From NCBI GenBank assembly GCA_003165615.1, contig PLWR01000504.1, positions 1 through 32,235 of the forward strand: a stretch of DNA of 32,235 nt, written 5' to 3'. Each line of letters starts with the position of its first letter. Position 1 is the first letter of the stretch. This document shows, in pieces, positions 21,336-29,095 of this stretch. A model generated the notes under the pieces. That model saw only the letters and a list, made by a program, of their open reading frames with translations. It had not been told where the DNA came from and did no database searches. Made by a program: the position numbers and the translations under genes. The stretch comes from Acidobacteriota bacterium. Its GTDB lineage: Bacteria > Acidobacteriota > Terriglobia > UBA7540.

Positions 21336-22772
21336 CTAAGGATTCGGGGCAGCTCGCCCAGGCTGCGGCGCGATGGAGAAGGTGGTCCAGGGATAGGCAT
21401 CCATGTCGCGCAAGAGGGCTTTTTCCCAGGAAAATCCAGAATGTTGACGCAAGTATTCGACGGCCTTGAAGCTGAGGCCGCACGCGTGCCCAGCCGCCGC
21501 AGTAAAGGACATGTGTTCGGCCATGGTGGCGTCCGCGACTTTGTTCTGCACGGCGCCCGCCGCCCCGTACGGCGGCTGCCACGGCATCGCCCCGCGGGGC
21601 GAAAGATCAATGTGGCCGCAGAGAGAGCGCTCGTCCGCGTCTTCTTTCTTTTCGAATGTGTCATAGTGGTCGGCTAGGAAACCCTGCGCGGCGGCCACAT
21701 CAATCTTCCCCTTGTACTGCGCCATCAACTGTTCCCAGCGGACGTGCCGGGCGTTGGCGCTGTCCGCCATATCCGTGACATCGAAGTCGGTTTCCTCCTT
21801 TACCAGCTTGGGGTCGGAGGGAAAATTTGAACCCACAAAATAGCCGTCCGAGGTGCGCAGCAGCGTGGCGTTCTTGAGTCCCAGTTCGAGGCTCGCGATT
21901 TCATTGGTCTTACGATCGGCCACCAGCCAGTTGTTGGCGTAGCCGCCGTTGTTCCCCTCCTTCATGATGTGCGCGAAATCATCGATGGAGGCGGCATATT
22001 GCATGGCCTTGCGCGCCCGGATAAATTCCGGGATACCGCTGGGATCGTAACCCGAAAAGTGCGAAATGGTGGTTTCGGTAATCATGATCCCGGCAGAGTT
22101 GATGCCAAAATCGTCGCCACTGTGAATGGCGCCGGGGAAGCCATCCATCAGCATGTGCTGGCCGCTTGCCGGTGCGATATCGAAAATGATGGTCCAACGC
22201 GCGCCGTCCAGATAACTGGTCCAATCGTTGTGGGCGATGATGACCTTGCCATCCTTCGTGTAACTACCCGTGGCCACGAAGGCGCTGCATCGCTCCGGCA
22301 AAGCCAGCGCGGCGGAGGTGCTGGCGAGATGCTGCTTATCATATTCCTTTACGTAGTAGCCCCATTCGCAGAAGGCATTGAGCGCTACCACATCCCAAAG
22401 GTCCAGTTTTACACCCTTCGCCCGCAAACCCTCGCTGATGCCTTGCAGCTCCTCGCGATACTCCGATTCGATGTGCGGCCACATCATGTCGCGCGCGGCA
22501 TTGCGGAAAAACTTCCAATCCTGGTTGCTCTCGCGAGTCTTCTCCAGGGCCACCACTCTTTCCGCGTGCAGAATCTCCGGGGCCAAAAGGTATCCGTGCT
22601 GGAACCCAATATTGAAAGGCGTCCCCTCCAGATGCACGAAAATCCAACCATTCTGCGCGGGCTGGCGGAAGGCTCCCTGCATATTCGCATCGAGGTTGGC
22701 CTGTTTGGAAAACAGGGGCAGAGCGGCAGCGATAAGAGCAACGCTTGCCAGGAGAAGGGCAAAACGGCGCAT
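21336..22772 (-). CDS. Secreted Ntn-hydrolase, phospholipase B-like / acyl-transferase C45-like
   Basis: A 478-residue protein with a cleavable signal peptide (RRFALLLASVALIAAALPLFS). The segment EGTPFNIGFQHGYLLAPEI is typical of phospholipase B-like and C45 peptidase/acyl-CoA:6-APA acyltransferase relatives. The likely N-terminal nucleophile is Cys162 in ERCSAFVATGSYTKDGKVIIAHNDW, which such enzymes expose by self-cleavage. The downstream GAIHSGDDFGINSAGIMITETTIS and GGYANNWLVADRKTNEIASLELG fit the same fold. Amide or acyl-ester hydrolysis in the periplasm or outside is likely, substrate unknown. GGAGG lies 8 nt before the ATG. It is divergent from the LarA-like gene and convergent with thiD. 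Confidence 0.78.
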   Translation of the reverse strand: MRRFALLLASVALIAAALPLFSKQANLDANMQGAFRQPAQNGWIFVHLEGTPFNIGFQHGYLLAPEILHAERVVALEKTRESNQDWKFFRNAARDMMWPHIESEYREELQGISEGLRAKGVKLDLWDVVALNAFCEWGYYVKEYDKQHLASTSAALALPERCSAFVATGSYTKDGKVIIAHNDWTSYLDGARWTIIFDIAPASGQHMLMDGFPGAIHSGDDFGINSAGIMITETTISHFSGYDPSGIPEFIRARKAMQYAASIDDFAHIMKEGNNGGYANNWLVADRKTNEIASLELGLKNATLLRTSDGYFVGSNFPSDPKLVKEETDFDVTDMADSANARHVRWEQLMAQYKGKIDVAAAQGFLADHYDTFEKKEDADERSLCGHIDLSPRGAMPWQPPYGAAGAVQNKVADATMAEHMSFTAAAGHACGLSFKAVEYLRQHSGFSWEKALLRDMDAYPWTTFSIAPQPGRAAPNP

Positions 22773-22871
22773 TCAGGCCTCCAAAGGCATCGTCTTCCTT
22801 TAGGGATATCCCTGAGTGACGATGGGGGTAATGGCAATTATACACGAACAGACACCGGCCACCCTTCGCGA

Positions 22872-22877
22872 TACAAT
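22872..22877 (+). promoter_or_regulatory. -10 box placing the LarA-like transcript start at its ATG
   Basis: TACAAT lies with its last base six nt before the ATG, so transcription should begin at or next to the start codon. CAGACA, 17 bp further up, is a weak -35. There is no Shine-Dalgarno sequence between the box and the ATG. Together this suggests a leaderless mRNA. Confidence 0.5.
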
Positions 22878-22883
22878 AACACT

Positions 22884-24215
22884 ATGAAGGTTAACTTTGC
22901 TTTTGGTCGAACGGGTTTGCCCCTCGAATTACCTGAGGGTTTTGATTACCGCGTGTTGGAAGCGCGGTCGGCGGTTCCGCTGGATGACGCGGCGGCGGCC
23001 ATCAAGCGAGCGCTCGATACACCCATCGGTTGCCCACTGCTGATCGAGATGGCCCGAGGCAAGCGCTCTGCGGCAATCTCGGTTTGCGACATCACGCGGC
23101 CCGCGCCCAACCGGGAAGTACTTCCTCCGGTGCTGGCCCGCTTGGAAGCGGCCGGAATTCCCCGCGAAGGCATCACCATCCTGATCGCCACGGGGCTTCA
23201 CCGTCCGGCCACGGAGGCGGAGTTGCGCGAGATCTGCGGGGAAGAGACTGCCAGCCGTTATCGCGTTGTCAATCACCACGCACGCGAACTTTCCGAGCAT
23301 CGCGCCCTGGGAAAGACCGCCGCCGGAACCCCTGTATATATTGACGACCGCTTTGTTTCCGCCGACCTCCACATCACTTTGGGATTCATTGAGCCGCACT
23401 TGATGCTGGGCTATTCCGGCGGACGCAAGCTCATCGCTCCCGGCCTCGCCGCGCAGGAGACCATCAAGGTCCTGCACAGCCCGCGTTTCATGCGCGATCC
23501 GCGGGCGGCCGAGGGCTCAATTGAGGACAACCCCCTGCCCCGAGAACTTTTGGAAATCGCGCACATGGCCCGGCACGATTTTCTGGTGGATGTGGCGCTG
23601 GGCCGCGGCACTCCCCGCCGCCCCATCGCCGCGGTATTTGCCGGCGACTCCGTGGCCGCGCATCGGCGAGGAGTGGAGTTTGTCTCGCGCGTCATGCTGG
23701 AAACGCTCGACCAGCCTGTCGATGCGGTGATAACGACTTCCGCCGGCTACCCACTCGATTTGACCTTCTATCAGGCCGTGAAGGGAATTACCGCCGCATC
23801 ACACATCGTGAAGCCTGGCGGCAAGATCCTGTTGCTCGCGGCCTGCCAGGAAGGAGTAGGCGGACCGGAGTTTGCCCGCATGCTTGCCGAGGGATTACCC
23901 GATCATGTTTTTATGAAGAAAATCGAGGGAGTGCCGGTGACGGTGGACCAGTGGCAACTCGAAAAGCTTGCCATGGTCACTGCCCACATGGAAGTTTTAT
24001 ATTACGTGCCGGGCCTGCCGCGTGAATTCCACTCCGCCCTCTGGGGGAAATCCTACGCGAGCGCAGAAGAAGCCATCCGCGCACTCACCGGAACATTGGA
24101 AAGAAACGCGCGAATCGCCGTCATTCCCGAAGGGCCGTACGTCTTGGCGCGATCGGCTGCGATGGAAAATGCAACCTCTGAAGCCCTGCCGCCCCCTATG
24201 AGCTTCCAAGCGTAG
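22884..24215 (+). CDS. LarA-family nickel-pincer racemase/epimerase homologue
   Basis: A 443-residue protein. The residues that hold and use the nickel-pincer nucleotide cofactor in Lactiplantibacillus LarA (His108, His174, Lys184, His200) appear here at His106, His172, Lys182 and His198, all shifted by exactly two, in ATGLHRPAT, GFIEPHLMLGYSGGRKLIAPG and KVLHSP. It should therefore bind the cofactor and act on a 2-hydroxyacid, although LarA homologues differ in substrate. The cofactor genes larB, larC and larE are not in the window. The start at 22884 opens the conserved domain; a much longer in-frame reading frame upstream crosses the opposite-strand hydrolase gene and is not coding. A leaderless start is likely. 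Confidence 0.85.
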   Translation: MKVNFAFGRTGLPLELPEGFDYRVLEARSAVPLDDAAAAIKRALDTPIGCPLLIEMARGKRSAAISVCDITRPAPNREVLPPVLARLEAAGIPREGITILIATGLHRPATEAELREICGEETASRYRVVNHHARELSEHRALGKTAAGTPVYIDDRFVSADLHITLGFIEPHLMLGYSGGRKLIAPGLAAQETIKVLHSPRFMRDPRAAEGSIEDNPLPRELLEIAHMARHDFLVDVALGRGTPRRPIAAVFAGDSVAAHRRGVEFVSRVMLETLDQPVDAVITTSAGYPLDLTFYQAVKGITAASHIVKPGGKILLLAACQEGVGGPEFARMLAEGLPDHVFMKKIEGVPVTVDQWQLEKLAMVTAHMEVLYYVPGLPREFHSALWGKSYASAEEAIRALTGTLERNARIAVIPEGPYVLARSAAMENATSEALPPPMSFQA

Positions 24216-24228
24216 TGAGAGATCCGGC

Positions 24229-25365
24229 CTAAACCCCAACTTGCCGGCACGCCGCTGACCACTGGCGAAGCTTTTGGGCCGTGGAATGGAGGAAACTGGT
24301 GATTTCCGCGGGACACCAGGCGGGCAAATGGCCGATGGCCTCGGCCTCCAGGAATTCCGCCAACTCCAGAACTCTTTCCGGCATCGTGCGGCTGGTGGGT
24401 TTGAACGATTCGCGCAGAATCTCCAGCAGCCAGTCCGTAAGGATCATCCCCCAGAATTCATAGCGAAGGTCATCGACGTAGTTGTGGGGATTGCGCCGGT
24501 GCTCCACCAGGGGGCGCCCAAAGGCCACGTGATACTTTGTGCCCTGCATCAAGGCCAGTAGGAAGTAACCTCCCCAGATGTCGCCGTAGCGATCCAGCTT
24601 GCCGCCGGGAACCGGCCAGGCCATGGTGACAAACACAAAGGCCGGAATCAACTCCCGCACCACGCTGGTATTCTGCGTGTTCACCGGAGACCATGTCGAC
24701 TGGTCGAGGACGAACGCATCCGGACCTCGATAGTCCACTCCCTTAACCTTGCCATTGAGCCAAGTGGTGGCGTCAACGTCCGGCTCATCGAACCATAATC
24801 CTTCCGTGACCCCGATGGCAGCCCCTTCCGGACAAGGCGCCTGCTGCGGTTGATTCATTTGGCCGCGGAGCTGAAAGGGAAACCCTCGCGGAAACACCAG
24901 GCGAGAGGGTTTGAAGACCAGGTATTCACAGATATTGTGAAATTGCTTTTCCTCTTTCAGCACCGGTTGACGCCATGCCTGCCCCGTCCGGCGGTGAAAG
25001 CCCACAAAGTCGTCCTGTGTGGGAAAATTATCGTCGTCGATGGAAATGAGCAATTCGCACCCATCTGCCAGCGCCCGCAAATAGCCGAACACCCTTCTGC
25101 CGTCGGTGTTGTAAGGGATTAGAGGGTAGAGCGCGAATTGTTTGCCCCACTCATCCTGGTCATCCACGCCAAAATAAATGGTCTCCAGACCCTGCGCGGA
25201 AATCTCCGCGGCAAGGGCCGCGGCGCTGGGCGGAGTCTTGCGGTCCCCCACTACCCACACCTTCACCTCCTCCAGGCGGCCGTGGCGGTGTATGTTCTCG
25301 TACAGGTCGCGCAGAATCGCGGGGTGGTGGATTGTGGTGAAGACAATGTGGCAAGGCTTGTTCAC
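24229..25365 (-). CDS. GT-A glycosyltransferase resembling GT75 (reversibly glycosylated polypeptide) / STELLO
   Basis: A 378-residue protein starting at GTG behind GGGAG. The N-terminal half has a Rossmann-like nucleotide-sugar fold: HIVFTTIHHP, VKVWVVGDRKTP, and DGCELLISIDDDNFP with an Asp triad at 110-112 for metal and UDP-sugar binding. Later conserved-looking parts are VFPRGFPFQLRGQ, AFVFVTMAWPVPGGKLDRYGDIWGGYFLLAL and HRRNPHNYVDDLRYE. The DDD motif and the later 'K..RYGDIWGG' resemble plant UDP-arabinopyranose mutase/RGP proteins (GT75) and STELLO-like transferases. It closes a minus-strand glycosyltransferase block. The final stop is 13 bp from the convergent LarA-like stop. The donor sugar is unknown. 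Confidence 0.68.
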   Translation of the reverse strand: MNKPCHIVFTTIHHPAILRDLYENIHRHGRLEEVKVWVVGDRKTPPSAAALAAEISAQGLETIYFGVDDQDEWGKQFALYPLIPYNTDGRRVFGYLRALADGCELLISIDDDNFPTQDDFVGFHRRTGQAWRQPVLKEEKQFHNICEYLVFKPSRLVFPRGFPFQLRGQMNQPQQAPCPEGAAIGVTEGLWFDEPDVDATTWLNGKVKGVDYRGPDAFVLDQSTWSPVNTQNTSVVRELIPAFVFVTMAWPVPGGKLDRYGDIWGGYFLLALMQGTKYHVAFGRPLVEHRRNPHNYVDDLRYEFWGMILTDWLLEILRESFKPTSRTMPERVLELAEFLEAEAIGHLPAWCPAEITSFLHSTAQKLRQWSAACRQVGV

Positions 25366-25382
25366 GCGCTCACTCCCATTCT

Positions 25383-25463
25383 AAGTTACAGGTGACAGGA
25401 GACAGGGAACAGGGCACAGCGAACAGTAAAAGCTTTTCTCGATCACCTATCACCTGTCACCTA
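25383..25463 (-). repeat. CAGGTGA heptamer-word hairpin containing the GT2 stop codon
   Basis: On the plus strand 25389-25425 reads CAGGTGA, CAGGAGA, CAGGGAA, CAGGGCA, CAGCGAA. The minus-strand arm next to the gene reads AGGTGACAGGTGATAGGTGA, in which the first TGA is the glycosyltransferase stop codon. A perfect 10-bp stem pairs 25390-25399 with 25453-25462. AAAAGCTTTT lies in the loop. The element fills nearly the whole gap to the next start. Confidence 0.7.
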
Positions 25464-26197
25464 GTGCTACGGACCGGCGTCAGGAAAACCCTGAGCCCCA
25501 GCTTCACGTAACGGAAGTTCTTGAAAAAAGTATTGACGCTTGTACCTTCTTTTCTGCCGACCCAAACGGTGGGGACCTGTTCCAGATGATAGCCCTTCTT
25601 GAGGGGCTTTACGGTGGTCTCAATGCAGATTTCGTGCGTGGTGCCGTCCCACTCGATGGCCTCCGCCACTTCTTTGCTAAGAAGCTTTAAACCGAACGTG
25701 AAGTCACCAATGCGGGTCCAGAACAACACCCGGAAGGCCTTTTGAAAAATCCAGTTGAGGACAAGTTTCAAAGTGTCGTAGTTGGTGAATCCGCCCCCCG
25801 GCAGCCAGCGGTTGGCAATGACCTCATCGCAGCCTGTTTCCTCGACCTTTCGCACCATGCGATCGATGGCGGCGGGCTCTGTTTCCAAATCCCCAGCCAT
25901 CAGCGCTACGTAGTTTCCCTTTGCCGCTTCCATCCCTTCGCGATAGGCCCAGCCAATGCCGGGATTGTTTTTCTGCACCACCAATTTCACCCGCGGTTCC
26001 TGCGCCTCCCACTTCCGGCAAATGGAGAAAGTCTCCTCGGAAGCCCGGGGCGACGTGAGCAGGAGGATCTCCTGGATGTATCCGCGATCGTTGCCTAAAA
26101 GGATCTTGATGGTCTCGTCGATCGAAAACGTCTCCGAGAACACCGTGACCACGATGGAAAGCTTGATGGCGCTGAGCGGCACACTTTTTTGCGTCAT
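25457..26197 (-). CDS. Family 2 glycosyltransferase
   Basis: A 246-residue GT-A fold enzyme: KLSIVVTVFSE, VKLVVQKNNPGIGWAYREGMEAAKGNYVALMAGDLETEP (Asp103-x-Glu105 as metal-binding motif) and later VIANRWLPGGGF. It resembles polyprenyl-phosphate sugar transferases but lacks C-terminal membrane helices apart from one weak stretch (LVLNWIFQKAFRVLFW). It lies 36 nt behind the GT2-GtrA gene and is probably cotranscribed with it. The ribosome site is weak. Its stop codon is embedded in a repeat word, so the last residues (TR) are encoded by the element. Confidence 0.85.
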   Translation of the reverse strand: MTQKSVPLSAIKLSIVVTVFSETFSIDETIKILLGNDRGYIQEILLLTSPRASEETFSICRKWEAQEPRVKLVVQKNNPGIGWAYREGMEAAKGNYVALMAGDLETEPAAIDRMVRKVEETGCDEVIANRWLPGGGFTNYDTLKLVLNWIFQKAFRVLFWTRIGDFTFGLKLLSKEVAEAIEWDGTTHEICIETTVKPLKKGYHLEQVPTVWVGRKEGTSVNTFFKNFRYVKLGLRVFLTPVRSTR

Positions 26198-26233
26198 GGA
26201 GAGTCCGGTTCTGCTTGAATTCTTTCGCCAGGG

Positions 26234-27355
26234 TCAAACCTTCGCCGAGGACGCCCCATCCGCCGGGCGGCTTGCCCACGTCTTCCAGATGGCCGGAACA
26301 TTCATGATAAAGTTCATCGCGCCACCCGAAACAACGCCCGCCGCTGCCGCGCTCAGAATTCCTGCACCCTGCCCCATCCACAAGAGCGTGACCAGGAAAT
26401 TGAGGAAGGCGCCGGTTAAGCAAATCCCTTCGTACCGCCCCAATCTGCTCCAGACGCCGGGGCGAAACGCGGGCGCTTCGGCGGATCGAAAGGTGAAAGC
26501 TTCGCTGCAAACGAAGTTGCTCAGCAATGCGGCCTGAATAGCCACCGGTAATGCGGCATACGGCGGCCACGCCTCTTTCTTCACCAGGGTTGCGAAGAGA
26601 GCGATATCGATGAAGGCGCCGGTAAACGCCACCAGCCCGTAGCAGATCCAGCTCAGGAATTGGCCCGTCCCCACGGCCAGCCGCACCAGGTGCTGAAGAT
26701 ACTCCACATACTGGCGCGGACCCAGCTTGGAAGCGCCGCGTTCACGTTCCTGAAAAACGTAGGGCACTTCTACCAATTTGTTATAATGCGCCTTGGCAAT
26801 AACTTCCAGGAGAATCTTGTAACCCAGCGGGTTCAAGTGAGCGTCGCGCAGGGCGGAAGATCGAACCATGAATATCCCGGACATGGGGTCGCTGACCGCC
26901 GCCAGCTTGAGGGGCAGCACGGTGGCCGCCATGTGGGTTGCGGTGCGCGAAATAAGGCGGCGCATCCACGTCCAATCCGAAGTGCCCCCGCCGGGCACGT
27001 AGCGGCTCCCAATCGCCAGGTCCGCTCCCTGATGAATCGCGGCCGCGAGCGCCGTGAGCGTCTCGGGAGGATGCTGGAGGTCTGCGTCCATCACTCCCAA
27101 CACATCCCCCTTGGCCGATGCCCATCCGTCGAGCACAGCCGTGGCCAGCCCCAACCGCCCCGGGCGCCGCAGGACACGCGCGGGGACTTCGGAGGCAAGC
27201 AATTCCACGCGTTCTGCCGTTCCATCCGCGCTCTCGTCATCTACCACAATGAGTTCGAAATCTTCGCCCGCGGTCCGCAATGCCGCCGCTGCGCGCCGAA
27301 GAGTTTCCTCGATGACCGGTGCTTCGTTGTACGTAGGAATGATGACCGAAATCAT
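26234..27355 (-). CDS. Polyprenyl-phosphate glycosyltransferase (GT2) fused to GtrA domain
   Basis: A 373-residue inner-membrane enzyme, probably loading a sugar onto a polyprenyl phosphate carrier. The GT2 domain (1-220) has MISVIIPTYNEAPVIEETL, LIVVDDESADGT, GVMDADLQHPPE (Asp90, Asp92) and the dolichol-phosphate-mannose-synthase-like IGSRYVPGG. The C-terminal GtrA-like part (about 240-365) has four hydrophobic segments (WICYGLVAFTGAFIDIALFATLV, ALPVAIQAALLSNFVCSEAFTF, LTGAFLNFLVTLLWM, AAAGVVSGGAMNFIMNV) and could flip the lipid-linked sugar. The ATG at 27355 opens the conserved domain; upstream codons run into repeat words. No clear Shine-Dalgarno is seen, because the hairpin arm ends about 3 nt before the ATG. 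Confidence 0.88.
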   Translation of the reverse strand: MISVIIPTYNEAPVIEETLRRAAAALRTAGEDFELIVVDDESADGTAERVELLASEVPARVLRRPGRLGLATAVLDGWASAKGDVLGVMDADLQHPPETLTALAAAIHQGADLAIGSRYVPGGGTSDWTWMRRLISRTATHMAATVLPLKLAAVSDPMSGIFMVRSSALRDAHLNPLGYKILLEVIAKAHYNKLVEVPYVFQERERGASKLGPRQYVEYLQHLVRLAVGTGQFLSWICYGLVAFTGAFIDIALFATLVKKEAWPPYAALPVAIQAALLSNFVCSEAFTFRSAEAPAFRPGVWSRLGRYEGICLTGAFLNFLVTLLWMGQGAGILSAAAAGVVSGGAMNFIMNVPAIWKTWASRPADGASSAKV

Positions 27356-27359
27356 AATG

Positions 27360-27556
27360 AGGTGCCAAGTGTCAGGTGCCAGGGACCAGGGGCTGGGTTC
27401 TCGGTGTTGGGTGCTGGACGCTGGAAACCATGATTGGAGAGTTATAAAGGATAAAGGGTAAAGCGTAAAGGGTAAAGTATGGAACCGTCTCCCCTTTGCA
27501 CTTTTATCCTTCACCCATTATCCTCTACCCTTTAAACTTTAAGTACCTGACACCTA
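27360..27556 (-). repeat. Composite nested word hairpin (AGGTGCC outside, GGGTAAA inside)
   Basis: The outer stem pairs GTGTCAGGT (27369-27377) with ACCTGACAC (27545-27553), which abuts the alpha-galactosidase TAG stop (27554-27556). The plus strand continues with words AGGGACC, AGGGGCT, GGTGTTG, GGTGCTG, GACGCTG. Inside lie the words GGATAAA, GGGTAAA, GCGTAAA, GGGTAAA (27449-27476). They face a reverse-complement arm at 27496-27540 that reads GGGTAGA, GGATAAT, GGGTGAA, GGATAAA. About 26 of 33 inner positions match. The element fills the gap between the two genes. Confidence 0.7.
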
Positions 27557-28951
27557 CAGTGTGGGCGTGATCCGGTACAGCCCTGCGTCGTGGGGCGCGA
27601 GCTTGGGGGCGAATGCGCCGTCAACAACTCCCAAATCCTTTTTCCCCCAAAGGTCGCGCACCGTGCATGTCTTGGCCAGACCCAATTCGCTCCAGCGCAC
27701 GTTGATTTCCGCGGGCGTCTGATCGTCCAGGTTGAAAACCGCCAGATACTTGTCGCCCATTCCGGGGACATCCGCAATCCAGACCACCTGGTTCCCGCGC
27801 CGGAACAATTCACGATTGCGGGCGCTGTGTTGGTCCACAGCCAGCACCTCCGGGTTGGTCAACATTCCCAGCGTCGCCGCATCCAGGGTGGGCAGATCAC
27901 CACCCATCATCAGCGGCGAGCGGAAAATCGCCCAAAGGGTAAGGTGGGTTCTCTGTTCAGCCGGAGTGAAACGAGTCTGCCGCTCCGGGTCTTTGAATCC
28001 GCGAATGCGCAGTCGCCCGAGGGGCAGCATATCCGCGTCCGGCCAGTGATTGGGACCGATGTACGGCGCCCAGACGCGACAGAGGGCAAACTGGCTCTTC
28101 AGCAGATTCCATTCGTCCCAGAAATCACCGGAAATGCGCCACAAATTCGCATTGGCATGGAGGTGCGCGGCCTGATCCACGGGAGCCGGGCCCGGCGAGA
28201 GGCTCAGCACAATGGGGCGGCCCGACTTCTCGATAGCGCGATGCAGAGCGGCAATCTCCAGTCTGTGGTACTCCTCGCGCGCGGACTTGTCCGCCCAACT
28301 CATGTCGTCAGCCTTGATATAATCCACGCCCCAGCTTGCGTACAGAGCCGCCAGGGAATCGTAGTAAGCCTGGCCCGCGGGCTTGCTGACATCGACTCCG
28401 TACATCGCCGTTGACCAGGAACAGGTATTCCCCGTGTCCGCCACGTCCTGCGCGTGCGCGGACGTGCCCAGAATCGGAAGGTTCTTCTCCACGGCCGGGC
28501 GGGGGATTCCGCGCATGATATGAATCCCGAATTTCAGCCCCTTACTGTGCACGTAATCAGCCAGCGGTTTGAATCCCTGCCCATGGGCAGCCGAGGGAAA
28601 ACGATTGGGAGCTGGATTCAGCCGCCCATGATCATCCATGTTATTTCCGCGTTGATCATCCGGCACACCGGGCAACGGGTGGGAAAAATACCAGTAGAAA
28701 TCAACTACCACATACTTCCAACCATAGCGAGACATGTGCCGGGCCATATAATCCGCGTTGGCTTTCACTTCCTTTTCGGTCACGTCGCCGCAGTAGGCGT
28801 CGTAACTGTTCCATCCCATGGGCGGCGTCGGCGCCAAGTCCACCGCCTGGGTGGAAACTGGGGCAGCCTTCCCGCCGCCCGCCCATAATCCGGCGCCCAA
28901 CAGAAGCATCGTGGCGATCGACAACATAAGAGCCTTCCCCACATTTCGCAT
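27554..28951 (-). CDS. GH27 alpha-galactosidase, secreted
   Basis: A 465-residue exported glycosidase. The signal peptide is residues 1-30 (LMLSIATMLLLGAGLWAGG). The (beta/alpha)8 barrel opens with the family hallmark TPPMGWNSYDAYCGDVTE and continues with YVVVDFYWYF, KGLKFGIHIMRGIPR and VDYIKADDM, which holds the nucleophile Asp. RISGDFWDEW carries the acid/base Asp. A C-terminal beta domain follows (VFNLDDQTPAEINVRWSELG). It should release terminal alpha-linked galactose, though some GH27 members act on N-acetylgalactosamine or arabinopyranose. GAGGAG lies upstream of the ATG. The gene heads the minus-strand block with three glycosyltransferases. Confidence 0.88.
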   Translation of the reverse strand: MRNVGKALMLSIATMLLLGAGLWAGGGKAAPVSTQAVDLAPTPPMGWNSYDAYCGDVTEKEVKANADYMARHMSRYGWKYVVVDFYWYFSHPLPGVPDDQRGNNMDDHGRLNPAPNRFPSAAHGQGFKPLADYVHSKGLKFGIHIMRGIPRPAVEKNLPILGTSAHAQDVADTGNTCSWSTAMYGVDVSKPAGQAYYDSLAALYASWGVDYIKADDMSWADKSAREEYHRLEIAALHRAIEKSGRPIVLSLSPGPAPVDQAAHLHANANLWRISGDFWDEWNLLKSQFALCRVWAPYIGPNHWPDADMLPLGRLRIRGFKDPERQTRFTPAEQRTHLTLWAIFRSPLMMGGDLPTLDAATLGMLTNPEVLAVDQHSARNRELFRRGNQVVWIADVPGMGDKYLAVFNLDDQTPAEINVRWSELGLAKTCTVRDLWGKKDLGVVDGAFAPKLAPHDAGLYRITPTL

Positions 28952-29047
28952 GACTGAGTCTCCTCGTTCGAATTCCGTACCGTGACTGCGTTGGCAGCGA
29001 TTTTAATTCGCTTTTGTCCTGGGAAAGTACCAGTCCACCTACTCGCG

Positions 29048-29062
29048 TATCATGAAATGATA
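29048..29062. promoter_or_regulatory. Small palindrome upstream of the alpha-galactosidase gene
   Basis: TATCAT-GAA-ATGATA is a 15-bp inverted repeat about 97 nt before the alpha-galactosidase start and 34 nt past the VWA gene end. It could be a repressor operator for the galactosidase unit. The call rests on symmetry alone. The rest of the 144-bp gap holds only a possible TAAAAT -10 box. Confidence 0.25.
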
Positions 29063-29095
29063 TCTTCCGCAAGCCATGATTGGCGTTGCTGGGCA

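Noticed and set aside
21969..22883. Long in-frame extension upstream of the LarA-like gene (would give about 748 residues)
   Set aside because: It runs antisense through most of the signal-peptide-bearing hydrolase gene, has no recognisable domain, and the LarA domain opens naturally at the ATG at 22884.
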